A stretch of 64,000 bases of DNA from Omphalotus guepiniiformis. Its lineage: Eukaryota; Basidiomycota; Agaricomycetes; Agaricales; Omphalotaceae. The translations under genes and the position numbers were made by a program. Below are positions 1-12,085 of this stretch, in pieces; position 1 is the first letter of the stretch; every line of letters starts with the position of its first letter. The stretch spans positions 25,155 through 89,154 of the forward strand of contig JAQOOI010000035.1 of NCBI GenBank assembly GCA_028554645.1, given 5' to 3'. The notes under the pieces were generated by a model. That model ran no database searches and had not been told where the DNA came from. It worked only from the letters and a program-made list of their open reading frames with translations.

Positions 1-32
1 AAGAGAGAGAAAAAGACATCTTGACTGCCAAA

Positions 33-1279
33 CTATGCTTCCCCTGAACCAACCTTGGGTTTATGTCTTTGGTACACAGCTACGGAATGAAAGTCAGTGA
101 TATTTAAGGAGATACGAACGGAAATGCAATGTACCTGACACCATAGCATGATCTCTCTCGTAGGGTTCTAAGGGAACCTGCTCAAGAGCCTTGAAACGCC
201 CATTCTGCAGCTGCTGAACTTCACGAGCAAAAACAACGTCCGGAGCGATAGTCGAGTCAATACAGCTGGCTTTAATGGAAATGACGACGTGGCCGCCATC
301 TTTCAAGAAGTGCTCGGCATTGAGAATCACGATACGCGCTTGGTCCGGCTGGGCGACGTCCGCAAAGATAACGTCGACCTGGGAGAGGAGCATACGGTAT
401 TTATTGGGTGCTCGCGCGTCTTCGACAATGGCTATAGGGTATCGCAAATTCAGAGATAAACGAGAAGGGAGAGAACCGGCGAACGTACGAATAACGTTTG
501 TTCGTTTTTTGGCCATGTTGATGAGATCACGACCTGACCGTAGAGAAAATTCTACAGCATACACAACACCTTCCTAGTAGTGAATTGAAAGTTGTCAAAA
601 ACAATTTAGATATGTATAAAATAGCACCTTCCGGCCCAACAATGTCAGCGACATGACTGACACTCGTTCCACTTGCAGCACCAAGGTAAAGCACCTTTTT
701 TCCGGGCTTGATAAAGATGTCATCCAAACCTCCAAGCACACCAGCGGCAAGTTTACTCCTGAAAGGATTCCAGACTCGATACTCAATCTTCGTTCCATCC
801 ACACCACCTTCTACGGATATCCGTTTTTCGCCATACACAGATTCACCTGGGACGAGGTTTTTCGTGACAAGGAGATGTTCTTTGCCTTTAGCAATGAAAA
901 CTCCGGGGTGTCTGTGTGGTTCGAGGACGACGTTGGCGCCGCCTCTGGCACCACCTCTACCGCCTCGGCCTCCACGACCCCCTCCTCCACGAGCGCCACG
1001 ACCACCTGGGGCTCCACGACCACCGCCTCTTCCGCCTCGGCCTCCGACTCCTCCACCTCGAACACCTCCTCCTACAAGAAATGAGCATCTCAATGTCCCT
1101 TTTTCAATCAAGAACAAATAACAAACCTCTTCCACCTCGTCCTCCACCACGACCACCTCTATCTCCCCCACCACCGCCTCTACCACCTCGGAATCCACCG
1201 CGTCCTCCAGAAGCGCCTGAAAAGTGTTGGTTATTAGTCCATCAAGCAACATATTACGCGCAAACTTACCAAATGCCAT
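33..1279 (-). CDS. NOP1: Fibrillarin, box C/D snoRNP 2'-O-methyltransferase
   Basis: Catalytic subunit of box C/D snoRNPs in the nucleolus; methylates rRNA 2'-hydroxyls using S-adenosylmethionine. Exons (minus strand, read from 1279): 1270-1279, 1127-1216, 628-1071, 489-569, 135-431, 33-79. All five introns are GT-AG, 53-58 bp, and the chain totals 969 nt (322 aa plus stop). The N-terminus is a long Gly/Arg-rich GAR domain, followed by the Rossmann methyltransferase domain with the AdoMet motif [15 protein letters not shown], then VVYAVEFS, the block [12 protein letters not shown], and VVISIKA. Length and domain order are normal for fungal fibrillarin. The start is the ATG at 1279, giving MAFG spliced directly to the GAR repeats, as in homologues. 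It diverges from the gene at 1493, about 210 bp away. The opposite strand of the GAR domain shows long proline-rich frames that are shadows. Confidence 0.96.
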
Positions 1280-1492
1280 TTTTTAAATCACAAGAAGTAG
1301 AAGGATTTAAGAGGCAAACTGCTGGGCCCACCGATGTCGACTATGTCCTTCAACTTGGGTCGACAATTTTTTTCTGATTTGACTGTGCGATTGAAACAAG
1401 TGTCAACAAAGGGCAAGGTAGAATCCCGGGCCGGATGCTCCGCTAAAGTGTTCTTGCCTCAAGCCCTAGCTGGCGCGCTCTGGTTCTGTACC
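1280..1492. promoter_or_regulatory. Divergent intergenic region, probable shared promoter
   Basis: Only 213 bp separate the start codons of fibrillarin (minus) and the Cys-rich protein gene (plus), so both promoters must lie here or overlap the genes. No clear TATA box was recognised. The downstream gene begins in an ideal ACCATGG context at 1493; an upstream in-frame ATG at 1334 exists but would place an unlikely extra 53 residues across the promoter. Confidence 0.4.
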
Positions 1493-2174
1493 ATGGGTAC
1501 CTCCAAGATATTGAATCACAAGCGTCGAAAGCTATCTTCCTCGAAGTCTGTGCCTGTAGCTAGCACCGTCGCTTCAAGTTCTGTTGTAAACAAGCTCAAT
1601 GTTCCGTTGAATTGTGTATCGTGCCACAGGCGCCTTCTCAGCGCGTTCAGTAGAATGCCACAGGTTGTATTCTGTGCACGGTGGGTCAATTTCTGACACT
1701 GGATTGTTGAATGAGTAAGGAACTAATGAATCATCAGGTGTGCTTCACCGACCTGCGCAGTCTGTTCTCGGACGTGTACTACACGCTTGCCTTCACCCCC
1801 ATCACCTTCATCTTTGGCCATGTTACCAAGACCGGCTGAGACAGCACAAGCCACGTTCCGCAGATCCGCTTTGTCCCTCAACTCTGCGAATACAAACAGC
1901 ACCTTCAGCGGGCACGTCAGCGGCCCTTCCAGAAAGAGAAGAAAATCGGAAGATGGGTCGGAGAAGGAAGAGCGAGATGAGCATGAAGAGGTCATAGATC
2001 TCTCCAATGACGAGGCTGGATGCGGAAGGCTTGTTTGTAAAAAGTGTTGCTTCGAAGTTAATCATAGGTACGAAGTTGTTCCTTCCTCTTAACCTCACGA
2101 AATATACTTAAACACCACCTACTATGTTCAGCAACTCCACGACATGCTACGACTGCTGCGGGTCAGGATGCTGA
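1493..2174 (+). CDS. Small Cys-rich, probably zinc-binding protein of unknown function
   Basis: Three exons 1493-1680, 1738-2067, 2132-2174 with GT-AG introns of 57 and 64 bp; total 561 nt, 186 aa. The product has an N-terminal basic stretch (HKRRKL), a CVSCHR pair, then FCARC and CAVCSRTC across the first splice junction, a disordered middle with a basic RKRRK patch and an acidic EEVIDLSND stretch, and a C-terminal CKKCC and CYDCC pair across the second junction. The spaced CxxC pairs suggest two zinc sites. The splice junctions rejoin the Cys motifs in frame, which supports the model. The VIDLSND segment resembles a SUMO-interacting motif (hydrophobic core plus acidic tail). I do not recognise the family. 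Confidence 0.72.
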
Positions 2175-2535
2175 GTCCGTCTTGCTTCGCTGTGCTATTT
2201 TTCTTCTATTTTGCAATACCTATCATACCACCTGTCACGCATTTCTCCCGGACCTTGTTGCTCTACTTGCCTTCGCTGTTTTGCTGTTTTGTATCACCGA
2301 CATATTGTTTCCTCGTGGAATGCTTGTAAAAGTAACTTAAACGCTGTTGCGAATCTTCCAGTCTTGCCTGGCTTCTGACATCATGATCATCTCACTCCTG
2401 CTCATTCTGCACTCACCCCGTCGCTTAGATAACGACAGACCAGCGTGTATGTATATGTATAGGTGAGTGATGTACTTATTTGAGCAATAAATTGTACTAA
2501 ATTTTAGCCAAGTAATAATTACATTTCGTGCGGTA
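2175..2535. other. Convergent intergenic spacer
   Basis: Holds the 3' ends of the convergent genes ending at 2174 (+) and 2536 (-). It is pyrimidine-rich at 2205-2330 and AT-rich near 2480-2520, with aataaa at 2485-2490. I see no gene, only short shadow frames. Confidence 0.5.
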
Positions 2536-3490
2536 TCAAAGAGCCTGTCCAACGCCATCAACACGCATGCCCAACTGTTGAAATGTAGAAGCCACGAAGG
2601 CGTTGTAGGGCGCGAGGCAGCGAACGCCTTTCATGTCTCGATTGGCGAGCGGACCTGCAAGTAGACGTACATGAACCCCTTTGTCTGGGGTTTGAGCCTG
2701 GTGTGACGGAGTGTAAGTTATTCGGACGCGAAGACAAGGACGTACAGCACTGACCATTACTTGAGCAGCCGTCCAAGCATTAACATTCGGTTTCACATTG
2801 ACCAGAGCAAATACTACAAGCTAATCGGAAAGGATACTTCATAAGTACGAATGTCAGGCACGAGGCTGGAAATACTTGCTTTACTAATTCGTTTTTGTCC
2901 TCCAGGTAATTGCTCTACGGATAATAGGGGCCCAATCTCTCGGAGGGACGGTGAAAAGTCGGATTCCTTGGTTTTTGCATTCCGCGGATCGAGATAGGAC
3001 ACAAAATAGACCCTCTCGTTGCCATCATTCTACGTACGGCGTTCTTGTGAGCGATGGACGGTCAAGAAATGCAGAATACACCACTTACAGACAGAGGTCG
3101 CAAGTGAGGTCTATTGACTTGCCCGTAAACCCAGTCCGTGTATGATTGCTTACTTGGGATGAACTTTCTGACACGAACGATCTCCCCAATCTAGTGAGTC
3201 AAGCATTTCGATGAGGTTGGTCACAAGAAGAGAGTCAGGGAAGGTGCAATTTGACTGACTCTAAAGTAATCGACTCCATTCTCGAGACCGGGGTCAGTAA
3301 GCCTAGGCAGAGGGTAATGGGCGGAACCCGAGCTTCCGGAACCTCTCGCCGTGCCACTAGAGATGTATGCTGCAGAATGGGAATCCGTGGCTTGCCATGG
3401 GATCGGCTCCCCAGGTCTCGATGGAGCTTTAGAGGCGTGCTGCTGAGGGTACGCGTTTGAAGTCAGATTGGTGTATTGATGAGAAGGCAT
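2536..3490 (-). CDS. Hypothetical protein, 230 aa, no recognised domain
   Basis: Five exons read from 3490: 3260-3490, 3089-3190, 2885-3029, 2761-2813, 2536-2697; introns GT-AG of 59-71 bp; total 693 nt. The first 70 residues are Ser/Pro/Gly-rich and likely disordered (MPSHQYTNLTSNAY start). The rest has globular character, with GEIVRVRKFIP, YTDWVYGQV, ERVYFVSYLDPRN and a C-terminal region ending GMRVDGVGQAL. The charged beta-rich pattern around GEIVRVR faintly recalls SH3-like or BAH folds, but this is only an impression. The gene structure is supported by the frame being kept through all four introns. Confidence 0.65.
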
Positions 3491-4702
3491 GGCTGATAGA
3501 GTGGGGAGAAAAAGATGCAAAGAATCCTCCCCAATTCCGAGCATAAATACGAGAGAGCTTTGGCCAACCTTTGACCAACCTTTGACCAGCAGCAGGGTCA
3601 TCAGTAACGAACCACAAAGGCAAAGACGGCGGACAAAAGGTGCGCCAAAGGTGCTGGTTTCGACGAGCACTATGCACCATGTGCTAAATTATTCTGAGAT
3701 GCCTTGTTTCAAGTTTGTAGACACGGTGATACAATACCTGCTAAAGGCATTTCGACGTACCTATCACTTGCTTACAGCAGAAACTTGTACAACCCGCATA
3801 GTAATAAAGATGATAACACAGATAGAGAGGTCAATAGCATGTGTATCTGGGAGAAATAATATGTTATAGCAAGAGAATTTAATACGTGGTCGATCCTCGG
3901 GTGACATTGGCTTGAAATTAGAAAAGTTTTGAAACGCGCCAAAGCTGAGGATCACGTGAACGTGATGGCGCATTTGCGACTATTGGCGATCAATTATAAT
4001 CTCAGTCTGCACGCATTGACCCCGTCGACAACTGACGAGCATGCGAGCAGTTCACCGGTTATCTTCCAAGAACACACTACTGAAGCATACTCACGTTACT
4101 CTACCTTCCCATCGTCTGCAACTGGAATATCCTTCAAAGGATGAGCGGTATTGCCCATCAAAGTGCTCTCGACTCAACGAGGATGTAGAGGCTGTTTCTG
4201 GGGTTTGTCCACATTCTCTCAAGCTAGAGATGTTCTCAACTGTGAGATAGATGTTTGAAAATGCTTCTGAGTCTGAACTTCACAGACGTGTCTTCCACGG
4301 ACTTCAGAGCCCTGCTGCCGCCCGGCAAGTTGGCTGTAATCCATATGGCCTGTATTTGTCTGGTGTATCTTTGGAGTGGACTTCTCCAGTGTGTAGACTG
4401 CCTGCTGTATCTCGGCTTGTACTGACCGTACCCGCAGTTTTCTGAAGGTCCTCTTGGAGTTCCTGGTCAAGCTCGGTCCGCGGAAATTCATATTTCTAGG
4501 TACGCTGTCTTTGTAGCCTTCAAGCATTAGCTGACGTCTGCACATAAGACCGAAAGTCGATTTAACACAGTTTTCGAGTCGTAACGTCCGAACCAATTCC
4601 GGTCGCATCAAATCATCTTCGACATCTGTCCTCTACATCTCCCTGTCAGCTCCTTCTCCCAAACGCCAACTGAGCACACGCTGGTTGCTGAGCACGCCCA
4701 AA
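3491..4702. other. Long divergent intergenic region
   Basis: About 1.2 kb between the start codons of the genes at 3490 (-) and 4703 (+). It contains short repeats such as the duplicated ctttgaccaac at about 3566-3587. A 130-codon minus frame at 4219-4611 is open but has no recognisable protein features and no clear splice model. I regard the stretch as mainly regulatory. Confidence 0.4.
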
Positions 4703-6701
4703 ATGCTTGCTCCTGCCCCGAGAATTCGCTGCGCCTCATACTCCACGGTCGTGAAACTTGAATACGATGAAGAGATTCACCTTCCTCGGTCACCATCTCC
4801 GGTAATGCACAATTCTGATGCATCGCCCTCCGAAACGAGGCCGATGTCTGTGGCCGACGTAGAGCGGTATCAACGCACCTTGCTACCGACTCCGGACTGG
4901 AAGTCATCATCTCCCAACCCTTTGCTCGAACTAGATCTCTCAAAGTCATTATCTCCCAAACCCAAACCCAAACCATTGCCCAAGGTGTGTCAGCTAACCC
5001 CCTCGCACTCTATCATGACATGGGAGATCGATGGTGATGATGCGATCTCGTACGCTGCGGTATCGGTGGGCAGGGAGGATATCATTACAGACGTGTCCCA
5101 GTCATTGTTAGACAAAACCTTACCGCACCTGGGCTCCTCCATAACAAGGGAGATTGACGATGGTGTTGCTTCAGCCAAGTCTCACACCAAAACCGGGTCT
5201 AAGCAGTTAGAATCATTTCCCTTACCCCAAACAAATTGCACGTCACCATCGGTGCAATGGAATAGGTTGATGTCTCAAGCCTGGAAGGTCTGTTAATCTG
5301 TCCTAAACACCTCAGTGCGCTCATGGTTTGGAATTTCAATACAGTCGCTGAAGACGCCACCGTCGGTCAGAATAGATCGAGCACAGACTCTTTATCGACT
5401 TGAAGAACTCATCAAATCAATTTATAGTTCAGAGTACACACTCGAACTTTTTGGTAGTGCGAGATACGGAGTTTCCTCCCGTCGCAGTGACCTTGATATA
5501 GTCATTCTTGTGAGTGTCATTCGGCGTACTACGGCGCGCATACCGTATGTTTTTCATCCTGTGCATTTAGGATTCCGAAAAACCACAGGGAGACATCACG
5601 CGTCGTCCCAAGCCGCGCCCAGGCTCTATCTATCACTTGAGGTATGTTCAGAGTTCCGTTTAATGGCAGTTATCTTGTCTGATCCTTCACCAGGACTTTA
5701 GCTCGTGAACTTGAAAAAGCTGGTTATCAGAAGGTTGTCGCCATCCCTAAAGCAAAGGTACCTATTGGCGAGTATCTCGTTCCACAAGCTGCTTGCGCTC
5801 ACTAATAGGATTACAGTCAAGTTTCATGACCCAAAAACTGGACTAGATTGTGATATCAATGTGAATGATCGCCTAGGCTTGATCAACACCCACTTGATCA
5901 AGGAGTATTGCAGGCTTTTACCTATATTGAAGCCAACGTTGGCATCTCTTAAACTTTGGGCTAAACCTCTAGGTCACAATAGCCCTAGCATTGTTAGTGG
6001 TCCCCCAACTTTTAGTAGTTACGCTCTGGCTTTGATGACGATCGGTGTTTTTCAAGTGAGTACTTGCTGTGGTGGACACTTGCAGAAATTAATGGATTTC
6101 CCTCGACTAGAACTTGGGTCTATTGCCCAATCTCCAGAGTGATGTATCCAACCTTGGCAATGGTGGCTTTTACTGGTGTGATGGACAACGATGCGATACT
6201 AGGTTCCACCGCCTTGAAGGTTGGACGGCACCTGCAAAGTTCTCCTTGATAGAACTTCTATACTTGTGGTTCAAGTGAGTATCTCACTAGCCTCGATCAA
6301 CTCATATGGACTTGAATCGTTACAGATATTGGGCCACCGAATACGACTATAAGAACGACACTATTAACATACGAGCGGGTCCAGTACCACTCCGCCGCCG
6401 AAAACCACAATCATCTCTTGAAGATCGCATATTTACCGGACCTAGAATCCTAGTGTGGGATGCCTTTGAGCTTAGCAGAGTGGGTGTTCAGTCTTTGACG
6501 CGAGGCAAACCTTAACAAACTCAACAGAATGTGACGAGGAACATTTCATCCGTGTCTCTGGTCAAATTCCAGAAAGACTGTAAGCAGGCAATGGAAACAT
6601 TGCCGATTACCCTCCGCGAGCTATCGATGCTGGAGCGCAAACGGCGTGCTCTGGCAGAGCTTCAAAAAGGCTCCATTAGCGGCTCACAATTGCGGACATG
6701 A
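4703..6701 (+). CDS. Cid1/Trf-type non-canonical poly(A) or poly(U) polymerase
   Basis: Adds nucleotides to RNA 3' ends. Exons 4703-5287, 5345-5509, 5571-5641, 5694-5767, 5817-6055, 6111-6274, 6326-6479, 6528-6701; 1626 nt, 541 aa. Residues 1-195 are a disordered Ser/Pro-rich extension. The polymerase-beta nucleotidyltransferase core follows: GSARYG (232-237), catalytic DLD (244-246), the strand KVPIVKF (295-301) and the third catalytic Asp in LDCDINVND (D311). The central domain has LKLWAK and GLLPNLQ; the PAP-associated domain has FSLIELLYLWFKYW and WDAFELSRNVTRNIS. Intron 5768-5816 begins GC instead of GT but is required to make the family motif VPIVKF. A coding-looking stretch continues out of frame after the stop (6692-6871). 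Nuclear or cytoplasmic action cannot be decided from the sequence, nor can A versus U preference. Confidence 0.9.
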
Positions 6702-6871
6702 TTGCGCAAGCCGCGCCTGAGGTTTTTCGGGACTCTCAGGCTCTTGCCGCGTCGAGGGCCCGCCCGCAGAATTCGCATCGAGCCTATCTGCGAGATGACT
6801 CGATGGAACCTGACGCATATCATCTGGAACTGCGTTACCACCAGATATTTGGCTCTAGAAATACAAAGTAG
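6692..6871 (+). other. Out-of-frame coding-like tail of the nucleotidyltransferase gene
   Basis: Directly overlapping the stop at 6699-6701, another frame is open for about 60 codons to TAG at 6869 and reads like ordinary protein (for example ADMIAQAAPEVFRDSQAL and the end FGSRNTK). It starts right after the Ser/Gly-rich GSISGSQL of the main frame, so it looks like the original C-terminus displaced by a small indel or hidden behind an intron that I could not place. No GT-AG pair restoring the frame (intron length congruent to 2 modulo 3) was found. Confidence 0.45.
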
Positions 6872-7115
6872 ATCTGTTTGTTATTTTTACAGCAGCGTGC
6901 TTTAGCCTTTGAGTAACACATCGACATTTCGAGAGTTTGAGTTTCAGACACCAATCAAACACAGCCAGAACGCTGAAGTGATAATTGTCGTGACTGTGAC
7001 CATCAAGCCGATCTTGTATAACCGTCTTATAAACCATTTACTAGTTGCCTCGTTCTCTGCTCTGTACTACCACCATCTTTGCTTTTTCTTCAAGTAATCC
7101 TATATTTTATACATT

Positions 7116-9368
<2,253 letters not shown>

Positions 9369-9680
9369 AGGAAGGACGAGTCACAACGGTATTGGGTTTC
9401 AATCACTCGGCCCTACGGGAGGGACACTTTGTTTAATCTGTTGCTGTCGTTGCAATTTATTTATACCCTCTTTGATAAGGCATCTATAATGTCACTTGTC
9501 TACTATATTTTCATGCAGGAATGTAAAATTCGATACAGGAGACATCGTACACGAATCATGGAAGAGGAGAAACAGGAAACGCCTGCAGGCGCTTTGATAC
9601 AGTATAGCGGCAAAGGCGTCTTCATCGAAACATTTGCGGACACGTGAATAAGGCATCCAGAGTGAGAAACAGCAAGCGCT
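9369..9680. other. Convergent intergenic spacer
   Basis: 312 bp between the kinase stop (+) and the phosphatase stop (-). Presumably both 3' UTRs. Nothing else is visible apart from a T-rich stretch at 9428-9515. Confidence 0.5.
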
Positions 9681-11139
9681 TCATACAAAATATGGCATAT
9701 TTGTCTAACACAAAGGATGATGACAGTCAGCTGAAGATGAAAAGATCGCGAATACAGGAGAAAATGGTAAGGGAGCGAGTCACACAGAATATCACGAACA
9801 GATACATGAAAGTAGAGATAGAATAAACAACGGCTTACCATCTTCCTCGTCTGCATTCCCTTATCCCTTTCATTCTCCTCCGCCGGTCCATACACTTCAA
9901 ATGTTCTTTCACCATCTTCATGTACCGTCATCACGGACGCCATATTTCCGCACCTAGGAATAAAAAAGCAACAAAAGGAGGTGATAAGAGAATTCATATA
10001 TACGACTGCTTCACCGATAACAGTAATTTGGTGCACTCCATACAGTGACAAGCTGTTCCTCAAACATATATTTGTATCCTTCTTGGACGAGTTGGTGTGC
10101 ACGCGCAATAAGGGAAAGTGAGTTGACGTGATTGAACTGGGTAACACCTTAGATAAGAGTGAAGAGGAGGGAACAGGCGTGCCGACGTACTTCTCGTGTA
10201 ACACTCCCACCAAATAGCCAGCCTGCACCGCGTGGACTGACTGCCCAATTTTCTATGTCCTCGGGGTCAGACCACATAAGGTCTACGTTGAATGTTTTTC
10301 AGAATTGGAGAATGCAGGAACGAGAAAGGATACACACCACAGAATGCCCCTTCATGGGGGATCTCTTGAGCACGCGAAAGGACCCGAATTTGGTCGAGGG
10401 TGCGGATATCGGGAGAGAGGCCACCATGGACACATAAGGTAGTACCATCTATTATCTGGAAAAAAGATGTACTGATGAAGGCTCCCGCGGCGAGACATTG
10501 GGAAGACGCACTGCAGCGAGATTTAGATAATCGAATACACTACAGCATGCTTTCCAGACCGTTGCACTTCCATATTTTTGCTGGCATTCATCTGTTACAC
10601 AAAGACACGAGAGTCAACATACCGCGGTAGAGTTTCAAAGCCTTACTCACCATAAAACCCGTAGACCTGTGTTATCTGGCGACTCTCATGGTTCCCTCGG
10701 AGAAGAGTAACTTTATCGGGGTATCTGGAAACGGTCTTAGGAAGAGTCGAGATTTTGGCTAACATTAACAGACGATGCCTTCAAAACCAATAGCAACGAA
10801 ACTGTTTCTAGACTGTAGTGACCCCGGTCTACAAAGTCACCGTGCCAGTATCATGATCATCAGGATAGCTATTAAAGATGATGTGAATGGACACCTACGT
10901 GCCATGAATATGTAACTCGTCGAGGGCACATCCCCACCTTTTCTCAACAATTCTAAAAGGTCCCAGAACTGGCCATGAATGTCACCACAAATGGTGACCG
11001 GACTTGAGACGGGTTGAATATTTGATTCTTCCATGAGAATAGACCTAACACGTTCACATAGGCCTTTCATTGAGTCTTCAGGAAGATGTTTGCACTCGCG
11101 CAACTGGGATATCCATTGATCGGGAGTGAATGGTGGCAT
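9681..11139 (-). CDS. SIT4: PP2A-family Ser/Thr phosphatase, Sit4/PP6 type
   Basis: Metallophosphatase catalytic subunit acting in G1 progression and TOR signalling in yeasts. Exons read from 11139: 10903-11139, 10774-10841, 10651-10724, 10512-10591, 10338-10455, 10191-10282, 10015-10136, 9839-9953, 9681-9704; 930 nt, 309 aa, exactly the family size. Metal-site motifs: GDIHG (52-56), GDFVDRG (80-86), GNHES (112-116), then HGGLSPD, RAHQLV and [11 protein letters not shown]. The C-terminus is PYFV instead of the usual YFL-type end, after an unusually long 134-bp last intron. I chose the ATG at 11139 (MPPFTPDQW) to match family N-termini; an in-frame ATG at 11220 would add 27 residues. The first intron (10842-10902) lacks GT-AG ends, although the surrounding protein is perfect. 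Confidence 0.9.
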
Positions 11140-11532
11140 GTATGAAGCTCGAGTCTTTTCGAAAAGTGAATTGCTGAGTAGCGAGTCCGTTAGCTTACTA
11201 AGCAGCTTCGGATTCGCCACCCTCTTCGAAAGTCTCCACCTACTCTTTCATCTCTACACAACCTATGTCACCACAATATCACAGCATTTTTCAACATAAA
11301 TTCAAGGGTCTTATGTATTTGTGAAAAGTCATGTGCACTTTCTAAGTGATTTTGTCAGAAATGAGTACTAGTAAGTATTGAGTTTTAAGTACTCAGGCGT
11401 GTGGCAGTTCAACGTAGAAAAAGACTTTTGCTCACCTTCGTTTACTCATTTTCCTATTATCTAATCCTCTCGGCCGAGTGCCGCCTACTCTCTTTAGACT
11501 TTATTTTCCCATCACTTACTCGCATGTATATA
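11140..11532. other. Upstream region of the phosphatase gene
   Basis: About 390 bp between the phosphatase start and the MITE. It would hold the phosphatase promoter on its left side. Nothing gene-like is visible. It marks the edge between the gene island and the transposon nest. Confidence 0.4.
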
Positions 11533-11777
11533 CAGTGAACACGACAATTGATGTCACTACCAAAAAAGGAAAGGCTGCTGGGAAACTCCGCTATCCTCAA
11601 TGTACCCCCAACAAAAAGTACGAGTACTTGTGAGGCAAAATTTTTTTCCATGTACCAAAAATTACAGCAAGAATTATATACACTGTCTCTTCAATCTGGC
11701 CTAAGAAATTTTGCTAAAAGCATGCAATATTGAGCACCTTCCTTTTTAGGTAGTGACATCAATTGTCGCGTTCACTG
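11533..11777. mobile_element. Tc1/mariner-type MITE
   Basis: 245-bp non-coding element with terminal inverted repeats of about 38 bp. Left end CAGTGAACACGACAATTGAT; the right end, reverse complemented, reads CAGTGAACGCGACAATTGAT, and the match continues through gtcactacc and a short A-run with only two mismatches. The ends are flanked by TA on both sides (11531-11532, 11778-11779), the target duplication of Tc1/mariner elements, whose repeats also often begin CAGTG. The central 170 bp show no transposase, so it must have been moved in trans. Confidence 0.88.
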
Positions 11778-12085
11778 TATATTCAACGTACTTATCGCTC
11801 GAGCCCCAGTGTTATACTGAATACTAGTGCTTACACCAGTCACTCGGTCTGACTCTCTCATGTCGCCCTACCTGTTGTCTCGATGCTAGTGCAACATATT
11901 TTTGACTGTTAGCAACACTCTACTTGGTTCTCTCTTTACTCTCTCTCTTGCTTTTACTCTCGTTGTCGTCTCAGCTTGGATACCTCTAGGTCTGATCAAC
12001 CCGGACTCTTGCTTGGCTTCGACACCCCAAAAACTCTCTCACTCAATCTCTCGTTTTAATTCACTTGTCCTCAAGACTGTTCAAG
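11778..12085 (+). other. Leader-like region before degenerate gypsy copy D
   Basis: 308 bp rich in CT motifs (ctctctttactctctctctt) directly before the D gag start. Probably the LTR end and leader of D, but I could not identify an LTR boundary or primer site, and the other D LTR is not recognisable. Confidence 0.3.

Noticed and set aside
653..1121. Proline/Ser/Thr-rich plus-strand frames
   Set aside because: Exact antisense of the fibrillarin GAR domain, whose Gly/Arg codons read as Pro/Ser/Thr on the other strand.
4219..4611. 130-codon minus-strand frame upstream of the nucleotidyltransferase gene
   Set aside because: Open but without recognisable motifs; introns I tried lead to stops, and it sits in a likely promoter region. 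Not strong enough to call a gene.
11548..11733. 61-codon frame inside the MITE
   Set aside because: Spans inverted-repeat and spacer sequence of a non-coding element; no transposase motif.
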